Assembly: GCF_030409315.1 (NCBI RefSeq) | Contig: NZ_JAUFPS010000021.1 | Span: 2,326 to 66,325 of the forward strand | Direction of reading: 5' to 3' | Length of the DNA: 64,000 bases | DNA from: Mucilaginibacter flavus | GTDB taxonomy: Bacteria > Bacteroidota > Bacteroidia > Sphingobacteriales > Sphingobacteriaceae | Shown here: in pieces, positions 8,147 through 18,014 of the stretch | Layout of the letters: every line of letters starts with the position of its first letter | Position numbering within the stretch: the stretch's first letter is position 1 | The notes under the pieces: model-generated | What the model was told of the DNA's origin: nothing | The model's database searches: none | What the model saw: only the letters and a program-made list of their open reading frames with translations | Position numbers and translations under genes: made by a program

Positions 8147-8177
8147 CAAATATAGATAGATGATTGTTAAATCAAAA
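8147..8177 (-). promoter_or_regulatory. his operon promoter (TTTTG - 18 - TATATTTG)
   Basis: On the minus strand TATATTTG (8147-8154) matches the Bacteroidota -7 box TAnnTTTG exactly, with TTTTG (8173-8177) 18 bases upstream as the -33 box. The expected start of transcription is near 8140, giving about 26 bases before the leader peptide. Confidence 0.7.
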
Positions 8178-8185
8178 TTAAAAGT

Positions 8186-8356
8186 GATCAGAATTTACAG
8201 AATTAAAGAATTGACAGAATTTTGTCTGAACCACGATTAAGCAGATTTTTTAGATTTCTGGATTTTATTTGGATGTTGGGCCATAAATTAGTTAAGTAAT
8301 AGATGGGTTTTTATTCTGTAAATTCTCTAATTCTGAAAATTCTGATTCAGAAAGAT
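8186..8356. repeat. Inverted arrays of 8-9 base words, CAGAATTNA type
   Basis: On the plus strand, CAGAATTTA, CAGAATTAA, AGAATTGA and CAGAATTTT stand next to the his promoter. Just after the stop of the 505-residue membrane protein (minus strand) come AGAATTTTCAGAATTAGAGAATT-like words in sense direction. The two sides are complementary, with a middle that includes CCACGATTAAGCAGATTTTTTAGATTT. The layout (sense array after a stop, antisense array before the next transcription unit) is the same as at other loci, with a different word. Confidence 0.7.
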
Positions 8357-9874
8357 TTACTCTTCCTTGTACTCATAAATCCCGCCCTCGGCACCAAAAT
8401 CTTTAATCAATTTCAGGTGTTTTATCTTTTGAATATCCTTTAAATTGATCAATTCCGGATTTTCCAGTACGTTAAACCAAATGAGGTAATAATGTTTATA
8501 GGTGTAAAATTTGGCTATATCTTTTTTGAAAAAACGATGTGGCACCAGGTATGATGACATGCCCGAGAAGAAGTAAACGGCCTCATGAGCATCAGTATAG
8601 ATGGTCGCTTTTGGATCGAATTGTTTTTTGTCGATTGTTTTTAGGTAAGCCGCAAAATCTGAGTCCTGCCAGCTTTCGTCGGTATAGCCAGGGTTGCCGT
8701 ATTCGCCAACAATCTGGTCAACGTAACGGGCCTTATCAATAAAAAACTCCTTGGTTACAAAACCCAGCATGGCTACAATCATAACAGCGCCCACAATTTT
8801 GCGGGTATTATTGTTCACAATCTTTTTAAGCAGCAATAATCCCCAGCTGGTATAGCCCCAAAGCGCGGGTATATATATAGGCGCTAATAAACGATGGTTA
8901 ATACGTTCGTAACGGGAAAAAGTAGATGATATCACAATAAACGCCCCATAAACTAAAGCGAATGTTATGGCCATGTTTTCAAAGCTGGTTAAATGCCTGC
9001 GGTAATAGTTATAGGCCAATGCTGCAATAAAACCAATGAATATCAGCGAGGCTAAAGGGATTGATAGCCAGTATTGGTTTGGTGTTAACCCCATCCAATC
9101 GCACACCACATTACCAAAGTAATACAGGTTTTTACCGAACGAAGTTATCGACGGTTCGCGTGGACCAGTAACCGTGCCCGACATAAAACGGTTAAACAAC
9201 AGGTTGGCAACCAGCAATGATATACAGGTTAATCCGTAAATAATAATGTGTTTAATTTTTTCTTTAAGGGGCAAAAATCTATCTAACAGCAGCAATAGCC
9301 CGCCGGTGCCAACAATAGTAACCGCGGCATAGCGGGTAATGCAGGCTACAGCCGCTATAAACGCTGCCAAAACCAAGGCTTTAACCGTATGTTTAAGCAG
9401 GTATTGTCTAAAGGCCAACATAAAAATTAAAGTCTCGAGGATAAACAAAGTCTCCGACCATAAATAGGAGTACACCTGCAACAATGCCGGGCTCAATATA
9501 ATAGCTACCAACATTAACCATTTGTATGGTCGAGACGCAGGTACAAAGTTTTGCATTATCCACCCGGCAATGAAAATGAGGCTGGCAAACATCAGTCCAT
9601 TTAACACCGCGCCAAAAACAACGGGATCAATGCGGGTAACAAACATGATGCTGCCCAGGTAAACAGGATAAAATACCGGGAAATCAACAATAGGGATATG
9701 GTTAAATGTTTGCAGGGTCCCGTTGGTGTTTAAACTGCGGGCAGCACTGGTATACATAATAGAATCGGGCGAAATGCCGATGCCGCTGTAGCTGCAAAAC
9801 ATTTGTATAGCAATAAAACCCAGCACGGCGGCTATAAATGAGTCGTAGTTTTTAAGGTAACGGCTTACTTGCAT
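8357..9874 (-). CDS. Polytopic membrane protein, GT-C glycosyltransferase-like
   Basis: A 505-residue protein with roughly ten hydrophobic segments and a short C-terminal soluble tail. After the first membrane segment comes GISPDSIMYTSAARSLN, with D37 placed as the acidic residue of the first periplasmic loop in GT-C (PMT/ArnT-like) transferases that use lipid-linked sugars. A FPVFYPVYLGSIM motif follows, as in family 39-like proteins. These features suggest a polyprenyl-phosphate-sugar transferase, but the exact family is not recognised. It is a lone gene; arrays and repeats flank both ends. Confidence 0.6.
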   Translation of the reverse strand: MQVSRYLKNYDSFIAAVLGFIAIQMFCSYSGIGISPDSIMYTSAARSLNTNGTLQTFNHIPIVDFPVFYPVYLGSIMFVTRIDPVVFGAVLNGLMFASLIFIAGWIMQNFVPASRPYKWLMLVAIILSPALLQVYSYLWSETLFILETLIFMLAFRQYLLKHTVKALVLAAFIAAVACITRYAAVTIVGTGGLLLLLDRFLPLKEKIKHIIIYGLTCISLLVANLLFNRFMSGTVTGPREPSITSFGKNLYYFGNVVCDWMGLTPNQYWLSIPLASLIFIGFIAALAYNYYRRHLTSFENMAITFALVYGAFIVISSTFSRYERINHRLLAPIYIPALWGYTSWGLLLLKKIVNNNTRKIVGAVMIVAMLGFVTKEFFIDKARYVDQIVGEYGNPGYTDESWQDSDFAAYLKTIDKKQFDPKATIYTDAHEAVYFFSGMSSYLVPHRFFKKDIAKFYTYKHYYLIWFNVLENPELINLKDIQKIKHLKLIKDFGAEGGIYEYKEE

Positions 9875-9949
9875 GTGGTTTTACTTTTAATTGTTGTAAA
9901 GGTTATTTAGGGCGAAATGTTTGCTTGTAACGCAAATTTCTGTTTAATT

Positions 9950-10042
9950 GTCATTGCGAGAGACGAAGCAATCTCCCAATTACAGAGCCTATTTACAAGG
10001 CCGATCTGCCTATCTGGGATTGCTTCGTACCTTATAATGACG
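9950..10042. repeat. GTCATTGCGAGG hairpin repeat, copy 3 (decayed)
   Basis: The left arm GTCATTGCGAGAGACGAAGC and right arm GCTTCGTACCTTATAATGAC still pair but carry several mismatches, unlike the perfect arms of copies 1 and 2. It looks like an older insertion. Confidence 0.75.
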
Positions 10043-10077
10043 GTTTCGTTTTCAATTCTTGTTTGAACGCTGGCTAC

Positions 10078-10224
10078 GACTCACCCCGGCAACGCTTCGC
10101 TGGCCGACCCTCTCTCCGGCTAAAGCCGCATAGAGGGTAAACTCCATTTTTTGTTTTTTTTTGCCCCTCTATGCGACGTAGTCGGAGAGAGGGGAAGACG
10201 GGCGCAGCCTCGTCCGGGTGAGTC
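10078..10224. repeat. 147-base imperfect palindrome with GACTCACC ends
   Basis: Ends GACTCACC and GGTGAGTC are exact complements. Inside, CGACCCTCTCTCCGGCTAAA and CGCATAGAGGG pair with CCCTCTATGCG and GTCGGAGAGAGGGG on the other side, around a T-rich centre. No reading frame of note. It resembles a small non-autonomous element with long terminal inverted repeats; only one copy is seen here. Confidence 0.75.
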
Positions 10225-10238
10225 GTTCCTTGGTTAGT

Positions 10239-10730
10239 TTACACTATCTGATCCAAAACCGTGCTTATCGGCTGATCACTATCTATCAAAATTCCTTTAA
10301 CGCCCGCCGCTGTGCCTGCTTCTACATCGCGTTCCCGGTCGCCTATAAAATAGGAGAGGGCAGGGTCAATGTTGTATTTGGTTATGCCTTGTAATAATAA
10401 ACCTGGTTTTGGTTTGCGGCAATCGCAGTCGCCGGTAAAGTTAGGGTGGTGTGGGCAGTAAAAAAAGTCGGTGATGGTTACGCCGTGGTCGGCATAAACC
10501 TCACGTAGGTGATTATGCATTTTTGCCAGTTCATCTTCGGTATACCAGCCTTTGGCCAGGCCGCCCTGGTTGGTGGCTACTAATAACATATAGCCTTTAT
10601 CCTGTAAAGTTTTAAGCGCGTCAAAATTATCAAGCACATGAAAATCCTCAAACCGGCGCACGTAATCGCCCATTTCCTGGTTTAACACCCCATCCCGATC
10701 TAAAAAAACAGCTTTAACTTTTGCAGACAT
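10239..10730 (-). CDS. gmhB: D-glycero-beta-D-manno-heptose 1,7-bisphosphate 7-phosphatase
   Basis: A HAD phosphatase of 163 residues making heptose 1-phosphate for lipopolysaccharide core synthesis. The nucleophile and acid/base are D11 and D13 in FLDRDGVLN; TNQGG gives the second motif; CPHHPNFTGDCDCRKPKPG holds the zinc-binding cysteines and histidine that distinguish GmhB from the HisB phosphatase; FIGDRERDVEAG is the metal-binding motif. No other heptose genes are adjacent. Upstream on the minus strand TATCTTCG resembles a -7 box with one mismatch. Confidence 0.92.
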   Translation of the reverse strand: MSAKVKAVFLDRDGVLNQEMGDYVRRFEDFHVLDNFDALKTLQDKGYMLLVATNQGGLAKGWYTEDELAKMHNHLREVYADHGVTITDFFYCPHHPNFTGDCDCRKPKPGLLLQGITKYNIDPALSYFIGDRERDVEAGTAAGVKGILIDSDQPISTVLDQIV

Positions 10731-11257
10731 CTATTTTAAATTTTTGGCGAAGATAGTGAATTTGGGGAGGAGTCGGTAAAGTCCGGAAGTCAGTAAAGTC
10801 CGAAAGTCGGAAAAGTCGGGGAGTCAGTAAAGTCCGAAAGTCGGGAAAGGCCGAAAGTTTTTTTTTGTTTGCAGGAGTTTAAAGCTTTTTGGAAAATATA
10901 GTTCTTTTCATCTTCCGGACTTTCCCGACTTTCGGACTTCCCAACCTTCTATCAAAAATGTCTACCCTTCACATAGATTTTGCCCGCAAAATTTTATTCT
11001 GTTTTGGCTATTTATACTGCTTGTATAACTGAAAAGCTTTCAGATTGGCTAACTTTATATTGATTCTAAATAAAAAAATCACTAACTTCATTTTGTAAAT
11101 CATAATAAATATTAATTAATGTTGCCAAAGTGTTAAATAAATATGATTTAAATAATCGTTTTTTTAGAAATCTTTAAAAATTCTGATTGATTTTATAAAT
11201 TATTTAGTAATTGGTAACTTCGTTGTTACACCCTTTTATAAACGGTTTACTCTAAAG
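10731..11257. other. 527-base divergent gap: word array plus AT-rich upstream region of gltB
   Basis: The left 220 bases are a GTCNGNAAA-type array with an inverted partner, listed separately. The right 300 bases are very AT-rich, with a CTGAAAAGCTTTCAG palindrome near 11028 and a TAACTTCG sequence at 11215-11222 that resembles a -7 box with one mismatch, 35 bases before the gltB ATG. No small gene is convincing. Confidence 0.6.
10772..10952. repeat. Array of alternating 9- and 8-base words (GTCNGTAAA / GTCCGAAA) with inverted partner
   Basis: The left side reads GTCGGTAAA, GTCCGGAA, GTCAGTAAA, GTCCGAAA, GTCGGAAAA, GTCGGGGA, GTCAGTAAA, GTCCGAAA, GTCGGGAAA, a regular 9+8 alternation. After about 70 bases the right side has CTTCCGGACTTTCCCGACTTT, complementary to the left. 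The word is unique to this locus in the window. Confidence 0.8.
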
Positions 11258-14200
11258 ATGAATCAAACTGATAGCAACCAGGGCCTTTACAGGCCAGAAT
11301 TTGAACACGATTCGTGCGGAACTGGGTTTATAACCAACATCAACGGTCATAAAGAAAATAAGATTGTTGATGATGCCCTTACAATGCTCGAGAACATGGA
11401 ACACCGCGGCGCGTGCGGATGTGACCCCGAAACTGGCGATGGTGCCGGTATATTGATACAGCTGCCCCATGAGTTTTTCATGGAAGAATGCTCAAACCTG
11501 GAGATTAGCCTGCCCGAACCCGGCGAGTACGGCGTAGGTATGATTTTTTTTCCTAAGGATTCGGCTCAGAAGAAGGCTTGTCGTTTAACTATCACCGCTG
11601 CTATTGAAAAGCTGGGTTTAGTAAAATTAGGTTACCGTAAAGTTCCTGTTGATTCGATGGCCGTAGGCGAAACCGCCCGTCAGGCCGAGCCGGATGTTGA
11701 GCAAATTTTTATTGCCCGTCCGCATCATATTACCAAAAACGATGATTTTGAGCGTAAGCTTTTCATCCTCAGAAGATATATTAATAAAACCATTGCCGAT
11801 ACCATTCCCGGTGCTGGTGAGCATTTTTATTTTACATCATTAAGCAGCAAAACTATTATTTACAAAGGCCAGGTAACTACTTACCAGCTGCGTAAATACT
11901 ATGCTGATTTAGTTGATCCGCGCGTGGCTTCGGGCTTTGCCTTAATCCATTCACGTTTTTCAACCAATACTTTCCCTTCATGGAAACTTGCCCAGCCATT
12001 CCGCTTAATTGCGCACAACGGCGAGATTAATACGTTAACAGGTAACTTAAACTGGTTTTACGCGGGTTTAAAATCATACGCTTCATCATACTTCACATCT
12101 GAAGAGATGGAAATGATTATGCCGGTGATTGATAACAACCAGTCGGATTCTGCCTGTTTGGATAACATCATCGAGATTTTATTACATTCTGGTCGTTCAT
12201 TACCACACGTAATGATGATGCTGATCCCTGAAGCATGGGATGGTAACGAGCAAATGGACCCGGTTAAAAAAGCGTTTTATGAGTACCATGCTACCTTAAT
12301 GGAGCCATGGGACGGACCGGCCGCCATCAGCTTTACTGATGGTAAATTGGTAGGCGCGGTGCTTGATCGTAACGGTTTACGTCCATTGCGTTATGTAATC
12401 ACCAATGATGGCAGAGTTATCGCAGCTTCTGAGGCTGGTACTTTGGCAATTGACGAAAGTACTGTAGTGCGCAAAGGCCGTTTACAGCCGGGTAAAATGT
12501 TGTTGATTGATACCGAACACGCGCGGATCATCACCGACGACGAAATTAAAAAACAAATTACCTCACAACAGCCCTATGGCCGTTGGTTAGAGAATTATAA
12601 AATTAACCTGAGCGAACTTGCCGAGCCTCGTTTGGCATTCGCCAGCCTGGCCGAATCTGCCGTGTATCGTTATCAGCAGGTATTCGGTTATAGCCGCGAG
12701 GACATTGATACCATCATTAAATCGATGGCTATTGATGGCAAAGAACCAATTGGTTCTATGGGTACAGATGTGCCTTTGGCTATCTTATCTGATAAGCCTC
12801 AGCATTTATCAAGCTACTTTAAGCAATTTTTTGCCCAGGTAACCAATCCGCCTATCGACCCGATTCGCGAGCGTTTGGTAATGAGTTTAGCTACCTTTAT
12901 CGGTAACAACGGAAACCTGCTTGATGAAGATAAAATGCATTGCCATTGCGTGGTTTTAAAACACCCGATATTAAAAAACCACCAGTTAGAAAAACTGCGT
13001 AGTATTGATACCGGCATGTTTCATGCTAAAACGCTGCAAACTTACTTTAAGGCTGATGGCTTGCCTGGCTCGTTAGAAAAAGGCTTGGCACGTTTATGCC
13101 GCTATGCCGAAGATGCAGTTGATGATGGGTTTGAGGTATTGATCCTTTCAGACCGCGCCGTGGATTCTGAGCATGCGCCTATTCCAACTTTATTGGCCGT
13201 ATCGGCTGTTCATCATTACCTGGTGAAAAAAGGCCGTCGTGGTTCGGTAGGTTTGGTTGTTGAAACCGGCGATGCATGGGAGGTACATCACTTTGCCTGT
13301 TTGTTAGCCTTTGGTGCAACAGCTATTAACCCGTACCTGGCGCTTTCAACTATCGAGATATTGAAAAATAACGGTAGCCTTGAAACCAGCTATGATCTTA
13401 AGAAATTACAAAACAACTACGTAAAATCGGTTAACGATGGCTTGTTGAAGATCTTCTCCAAAATGGGAATCTCTACATTGCAATCATACCATGGTTCGCA
13501 GGTGTTTGAAATATTAGGTTTGAACAAATCTGTTGTAGATAATTATTTCTGTGGTGCGGTTACCCGTATTGGCGGTTTAGGTTTAGATGAAATTGCCCGC
13601 GAAGCTTTAACCAAGCACCGCATGGGCTTCAATGCTAAAGCTGCCGATAATTTATTGCCGGAAGGTGGTATTTACCAGTGGAAACGCCGCGGCGAAGCCC
13701 ACTTGTTTAACCCAACTACGGTTCACTTATTACAACACGCCACACGTAGTAACGATTACAACATTTACAAAAACTACGCTAAAGCGGTTAACGATCAGAC
13801 AGAAAAGCATTTTACCATTCGTGGTTTGCTTGATTTCGCTCATCACCGCGAGTCTATCAGCATAGATGAGGTTGAACCGGCAGAAAACATCATGAAGCGT
13901 TTTGCCACAGGTGCCATGTCGTTCGGCTCAATCTCGCACGAGGCGCACAGTACCATGGCTATTGCTATGAACCGCATTGGTGGTAAAAGTAATACCGGCG
14001 AAGGTGGTGAGGACGAAATGCGTTACGAGCAAATGGCCAGCGGCGATTCTATGCGTTCGGCTATTAAACAAATCGCTTCGGCTCGTTTTGGTGTAACGTC
14101 AAACTATTTGACCAATGCCGATGAGTTGCAAATTAAAATGGCGCAAGGTGCAAAACCTGGCGAAGGCGGACAACTGCCGGGCCATAAGGTTGACGACTGG

Positions 14201-15775
14201 ATTGCAAAAACCCGTCACTCAACACCGGGTGTAGGTTTAATTTCGCCGCCACCACACCACGATATTTATTCTATTGAGGATTTAGCACAGCTTATATTCG
14301 ATTTAAAGAACGCCAACCGTGCTGCCCGCATCAACGTAAAACTGGTTTCAAAAGCGGGTGTAGGTACTATCGCTGCCGGTGTGGCTAAAGCCCACGCTGA
14401 TGTGATCCTGATTGCAGGTTACGATGGTGGTACAGGCGCATCGCCAATAAGCTCTATCAAACATGCCGGTTTACCTTGGGAACTTGGTTTAACCGAGGCT
14501 CACCAAACACTGGTGCGTAACAAACTGCGCAGCCGCGTGGTATTGCAAACAGATGGTCAGTTAAAAACCGGCCGTGATTTAGCTATTGCCTGCTTAATGG
14601 GTGCCGAAGAATGGGGTGTAGCAACTGCTGCCCTTGTTGCAGGTGGCTGTATCATGATGCGTAAATGTCACTTGAATACCTGCCCTGTAGGTGTGGCCAC
14701 GCAAGATCCTGAATTAAGGAAGCTGTTTAGCGGTAAGCCAGATCACGTAGTGAACCTGTTCCGCTTTATGGCCGAAGAGCTTCGCGAAATTATGGCCGAG
14801 CTTGGTTTCCGTACCATTCATGAAATGGTTGGGCGTGTTCAGTTCCTGAAAGTGAAAGATCATTTGGATAGCTGGAAAGCTAAAAAGATTGACCTGAGCG
14901 GCATACTACACCCGGTAACCAATACCAAAGGCATGACGCTTTACAACAGCGAAAGCCAGGATCACGGCATGAGCGAGATCATTGACTGGAAATTAGTTGA
15001 AAGCGCGCAAGCCGCTTTAGAAGATAAAACCCCGGTATTTGCATCGTTTGATGTGATTAACGTTAACCGTACTATTGGTACTTTGTTATCAAACGAGGTA
15101 TCTAAAAAATACGGTTCGGCTGGTTTGCCCGATAATACTATCAACTATAAATTCAAAGGTTCGGCAGGCCAAAGCTTTGGCGCGTTTGCTACCAAAGGTT
15201 TATCATTTGAACTGGAAGGCGAAGCTAACGACTATGTAGGTAAAGGTTTATCGGGTGCGCAATTAGCCATTTATCCGGCTGCGAACTCAACCTTTACACC
15301 TGCGGATAATATCATCATTGGTAACGTTGCCCTGTACGGTGCAACATCTGGTGAACTGTTTGTAGGCGGTATGGCCGGCGAACGTTTCGCGGTACGTAAC
15401 TCTGGTGCTACTACAGTTGTTGAAGGCATTGGCGATCATGGTTGTGAGTATATGACCGGTGGCCGCGCGTTAATCCTGGGTAAAACAGGCAGAAACTTTG
15501 CCGCGGGTATGAGTGGTGGTTTAGCCTGGGTTTACAATCCGGATAACAGCTTTGCCGAGAACTGTAATACCGAGATGGTTGATCTTGATCCGCTATCATT
15601 ACAGGATGAAGAGCAGATCCTTACCTTGTTACGTAAGCATATCAGCCTTACCGGCAGCAAGCTTGCACAGCAAATAGTAAGCAACTGGACCGAAGCATCT
15701 ACACAGTTTGTGAAGGTATATCCAAAAGAGTACAAAAAAGTTATAGAGAAGTTACAATATCAAACAATAGGCTAA
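11258..15775 (+). CDS. gltB: Glutamate synthase, large subunit
   Basis: GltB makes two glutamates from glutamine and 2-oxoglutarate, with electrons supplied through GltD. At 1505 residues it is full length. A short propeptide precedes C20 in FEHDSCGTGF, the N-terminal nucleophile of the class II glutaminase domain (about 20-430). A central domain leads to the FMN-binding synthase barrel (about 850-1230, with SNTGEGGEDE and GYDGGTGASP). CIMMRKCHLNTCPVG has the three 3Fe-4S cysteines (CX5CX4C). A C-terminal beta-helix with repeated glycine-rich turns follows. gltD begins 7 bases after the stop. Confidence 0.98.
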   Translation: MNQTDSNQGLYRPEFEHDSCGTGFITNINGHKENKIVDDALTMLENMEHRGACGCDPETGDGAGILIQLPHEFFMEECSNLEISLPEPGEYGVGMIFFPKDSAQKKACRLTITAAIEKLGLVKLGYRKVPVDSMAVGETARQAEPDVEQIFIARPHHITKNDDFERKLFILRRYINKTIADTIPGAGEHFYFTSLSSKTIIYKGQVTTYQLRKYYADLVDPRVASGFALIHSRFSTNTFPSWKLAQPFRLIAHNGEINTLTGNLNWFYAGLKSYASSYFTSEEMEMIMPVIDNNQSDSACLDNIIEILLHSGRSLPHVMMMLIPEAWDGNEQMDPVKKAFYEYHATLMEPWDGPAAISFTDGKLVGAVLDRNGLRPLRYVITNDGRVIAASEAGTLAIDESTVVRKGRLQPGKMLLIDTEHARIITDDEIKKQITSQQPYGRWLENYKINLSELAEPRLAFASLAESAVYRYQQVFGYSREDIDTIIKSMAIDGKEPIGSMGTDVPLAILSDKPQHLSSYFKQFFAQVTNPPIDPIRERLVMSLATFIGNNGNLLDEDKMHCHCVVLKHPILKNHQLEKLRSIDTGMFHAKTLQTYFKADGLPGSLEKGLARLCRYAEDAVDDGFEVLILSDRAVDSEHAPIPTLLAVSAVHHYLVKKGRRGSVGLVVETGDAWEVHHFACLLAFGATAINPYLALSTIEILKNNGSLETSYDLKKLQNNYVKSVNDGLLKIFSKMGISTLQSYHGSQVFEILGLNKSVVDNYFCGAVTRIGGLGLDEIAREALTKHRMGFNAKAADNLLPEGGIYQWKRRGEAHLFNPTTVHLLQHATRSNDYNIYKNYAKAVNDQTEKHFTIRGLLDFAHHRESISIDEVEPAENIMKRFATGAMSFGSISHEAHSTMAIAMNRIGGKSNTGEGGEDEMRYEQMASGDSMRSAIKQIASARFGVTSNYLTNADELQIKMAQGAKPGEGGQLPGHKVDDWIAKTRHSTPGVGLISPPPHHDIYSIEDLAQLIFDLKNANRAARINVKLVSKAGVGTIAAGVAKAHADVILIAGYDGGTGASPISSIKHAGLPWELGLTEAHQTLVRNKLRSRVVLQTDGQLKTGRDLAIACLMGAEEWGVATAALVAGGCIMMRKCHLNTCPVGVATQDPELRKLFSGKPDHVVNLFRFMAEELREIMAELGFRTIHEMVGRVQFLKVKDHLDSWKAKKIDLSGILHPVTNTKGMTLYNSESQDHGMSEIIDWKLVESAQAALEDKTPVFASFDVINVNRTIGTLLSNEVSKKYGSAGLPDNTINYKFKGSAGQSFGAFATKGLSFELEGEANDYVGKGLSGAQLAIYPAANSTFTPADNIIIGNVALYGATSGELFVGGMAGERFAVRNSGATTVVEGIGDHGCEYMTGGRALILGKTGRNFAAGMSGGLAWVYNPDNSFAENCNTEMVDLDPLSLQDEEQILTLLRKHISLTGSKLAQQIVSNWTEASTQFVKVYPKEYKKVIEKLQYQTIG

Positions 15776-15782
15776 ATTTCAG

Positions 15783-17261
15783 ATGGGAAAACCAACAGGA
15801 TTTCAGGAGTTTAACAGGGAGTTACCAAGCAAAACCCCAGCTACTGAACGCGTAAAAAACTATAAAGAGTTTGTTAATTTATATAGCGATGAGAAGCTTA
15901 ACCAGCAATCGGCCCGTTGTATGAATTGCGGTATTCCGTTTTGCCATTCGGGATGCCCATTGGGTAACATTATTCCGGAGTTTAACGATGCCGTGTATCG
16001 TCAAAATTGGGAAGAAGCTTACCACATATTATCGTCAACCAATAATTTCCCCGAGTTTACCGGCCGTATTTGCCCTGCTCCGTGCGAATCTGCATGTGTG
16101 TTGGGTATCAACAAGCCACCGGTAGCCATCGAGGAAATTGAAAAACATATCATCGAGATCGCTTACCAGAAAAACCTGGTAAAGCCAACCGCGCCTTTAG
16201 TTAAAACAGGCAAAAAGGTAGCTGTAATAGGCTCTGGTCCGGCTGGTTTAGCTGCTGCGGCTCAGCTTATCAAAGTTGGCCACGCGGTAACCGTTTACGA
16301 GCGCGACGATAAACCGGGAGGTTTATTACGCTACGGTATTCCTGATTTTAAATTAGAGAAAACCGTTGTAGAGCGTCGTATTGAGGTGATGGAAAAAGAC
16401 GGTGTAGTATTTAAGCTGAACAGCGAAGTAGGCGTAAATGTGGCTGCTGATGAATTGGTGCGTAATAATGATGCCATTATCCTCGCAGGTGGTTCAACCA
16501 TCCCACGTAATCTGATGATCCCCGGCAGGGAATTAAAAGGTATCCATTTCGCGATGGACTTTTTAAAACAGCAAAACAAACGCGTAAGCAATATTGACGT
16601 AACCGGCGATGATATTATTGCTACAGGTAAAGATGTAGTAGTAATTGGCGGTGGCGACACCGGCAGTGATTGTGTAGGTACATCAAACCGCCAGGGTGCA
16701 AGTTCTGTTAAGCAGTTTGAGGTGATGTTTCAACCGCCAGCACAGCGCACACAGCATATGCCATGGCCAACTTACCCAATGGTGCTTAAAACCACCAGCT
16801 CGCACGAGGAAGGCGCCGATCGTTTCTGGGGTGTTAACACGCTGGAGTTTTTAGGCGACGAAGAAGGTAATCTGAGAGCGTTAAAAGTGGTTGACGTAGA
16901 GTGGGAGCAGGACTTTATGGGCCGCCCTGTAAAATTCAACGTTGTTGAAGGTTCTGAGCGCGAAATTCCTTGTCAGCGTGTATTCCTGGCTATGGGTTTC
17001 CTTTACCCGCAGCCTACAGGTTTATTGGCGCAATTAGGCGTTGAGCTTGATGAGCGCAAAAATGTAAAAGCCAAAGAAGGCGTTTACCGCACCAATGTAA
17101 GCAAAGTATTTGCAGCAGGTGATATGCGCCGTGGCCAATCGTTGGTAGTTTGGGCTATATCAGAAGGCCGCGAGACTGCCCGCAAGGTTGATGAGTTTTT
17201 AATGGGCTATTCTTTATTAGAAAGTAAAGACGCCGTTAACCAATTCGACCAGGTGTTTTAA
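15783..17261 (+). CDS. gltD: Glutamate synthase, small subunit (FAD, NAD(P)H-dependent)
   Basis: GltD passes electrons from NAD(P)H through FAD and two 4Fe-4S clusters to GltB. The N-terminal cluster cysteines are in [16 protein letters not shown] and [26 protein letters not shown] is the FAD dinucleotide fold and [15 protein letters not shown] the NAD(P)H fold. [17 protein letters not shown] is the C-terminal FAD motif. The length of 492 residues is typical. It forms a two-gene operon with gltB, closed by a strong hairpin terminator 28 bases after the stop. Confidence 0.98.
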   Translation: MGKPTGFQEFNRELPSKTPATERVKNYKEFVNLYSDEKLNQQSARCMNCGIPFCHSGCPLGNIIPEFNDAVYRQNWEEAYHILSSTNNFPEFTGRICPAPCESACVLGINKPPVAIEEIEKHIIEIAYQKNLVKPTAPLVKTGKKVAVIGSGPAGLAAAAQLIKVGHAVTVYERDDKPGGLLRYGIPDFKLEKTVVERRIEVMEKDGVVFKLNSEVGVNVAADELVRNNDAIILAGGSTIPRNLMIPGRELKGIHFAMDFLKQQNKRVSNIDVTGDDIIATGKDVVVIGGGDTGSDCVGTSNRQGASSVKQFEVMFQPPAQRTQHMPWPTYPMVLKTTSSHEEGADRFWGVNTLEFLGDEEGNLRALKVVDVEWEQDFMGRPVKFNVVEGSEREIPCQRVFLAMGFLYPQPTGLLAQLGVELDERKNVKAKEGVYRTNVSKVFAAGDMRRGQSLVVWAISEGRETARKVDEFLMGYSLLESKDAVNQFDQVF

Positions 17262-17288
17262 AGAACCCTTTATAAACCCTAAATAAAC

Positions 17289-17320
17289 AAGCCGGACGTT
17301 ATTCAACGATCCGGCTTTTT
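17289..17320 (+). terminator. Intrinsic terminator after gltD
   Basis: AAGCCGGA and TCCGGCTT form an 8-bp stem around a 13-base loop, followed by TTTT. It ends the gltBD transcript. Confidence 0.85.
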
Positions 17321-17452
17321 AGTTTTTTGATGTTACTTATCTGCCAAATAAATTTTGCACTTGCATAATCCCATATAATATTATCCTATATTAGGAAACC
17401 AGTTAACACTTCTGTTGTTAAACCTTTACAAACACGTAATACTACTTTATAA

Positions 17453-17986
17453 ATGAAGCAAATAGCAGGCCTTTTAATAGGGGTGGTTGCACTTATTGCG
17501 GTGCAATCATGCCAGAGTAACAAACGCGCCAATAACTACAACAATAAAGCACTGGTTGACGATAGTGGCCTGTTGTTTCTTAAAAACGGAACACAAAGTA
17601 GCCTGGTTACTGTAAAAGCATCAGGTCTGGCAATCTCGAACTCAAAAAATCAACAGGTTATCCAGTTTGCCAAGGCCATGATTGATGATCATACCTTATT
17701 GACAGATAATTTAAAGAAGTTAGAAACAGATAATTTTGTCGCGGCTACAGATACCATCAGTCCCGAAAATTTACAGATGATTAGCGACCTGGAACAGAAA
17801 AAAGCGGCCGACTTTGATAAAGCCTACATAGGAATGCTGGTAAGTCAGCATGAGCAGGATATAGCCTTGTTTAAAGCCGCCGCGCAAGATAAAAGCCCCG
17901 ATGTGGCAGCGTTTGCCCAAAAAACAATGCCATCGCTACAGGCGCACCTTGATTCGGCTAAGATGATTGGCGCTACTTTAAAATAA
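17453..17986 (+). CDS. DUF4142 family lipoprotein
   Basis: A 177-residue exported protein. The N-terminus has a charged start, a hydrophobic stretch and a lipobox ending VQSC at residue 20, so it is expected to be lipidated and held in the outer or inner membrane. The rest is helical with the DUF4142 pattern (ASGLAISNSKNQQVIQFAKAMIDDH, then HEQDIALF about 60 residues later), a ferritin-like four-helix layout, here without a clear metal-binding set. The role is unknown. It is a single gene. Confidence 0.8.
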   Translation: MKQIAGLLIGVVALIAVQSCQSNKRANNYNNKALVDDSGLLFLKNGTQSSLVTVKASGLAISNSKNQQVIQFAKAMIDDHTLLTDNLKKLETDNFVAATDTISPENLQMISDLEQKKAADFDKAYIGMLVSQHEQDIALFKAAAQDKSPDVAAFAQKTMPSLQAHLDSAKMIGATLK

Positions 17987-18014
17987 ACTACCAGGAGTTG
18001 TTTGGAGAAGTGGT

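Larger units (their letters stand above)
9875..10238. other. 364-base gap filled by two repeats
   Basis: No gene is visible. A degenerate GTCATTGCGAG hairpin repeat and a long GACTCACC...GGTGAGTC palindrome occupy most of it. The first 75 bases, upstream of the membrane protein start, are AT-rich and contain no clear TAnnTTTG box. Confidence 0.7.
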
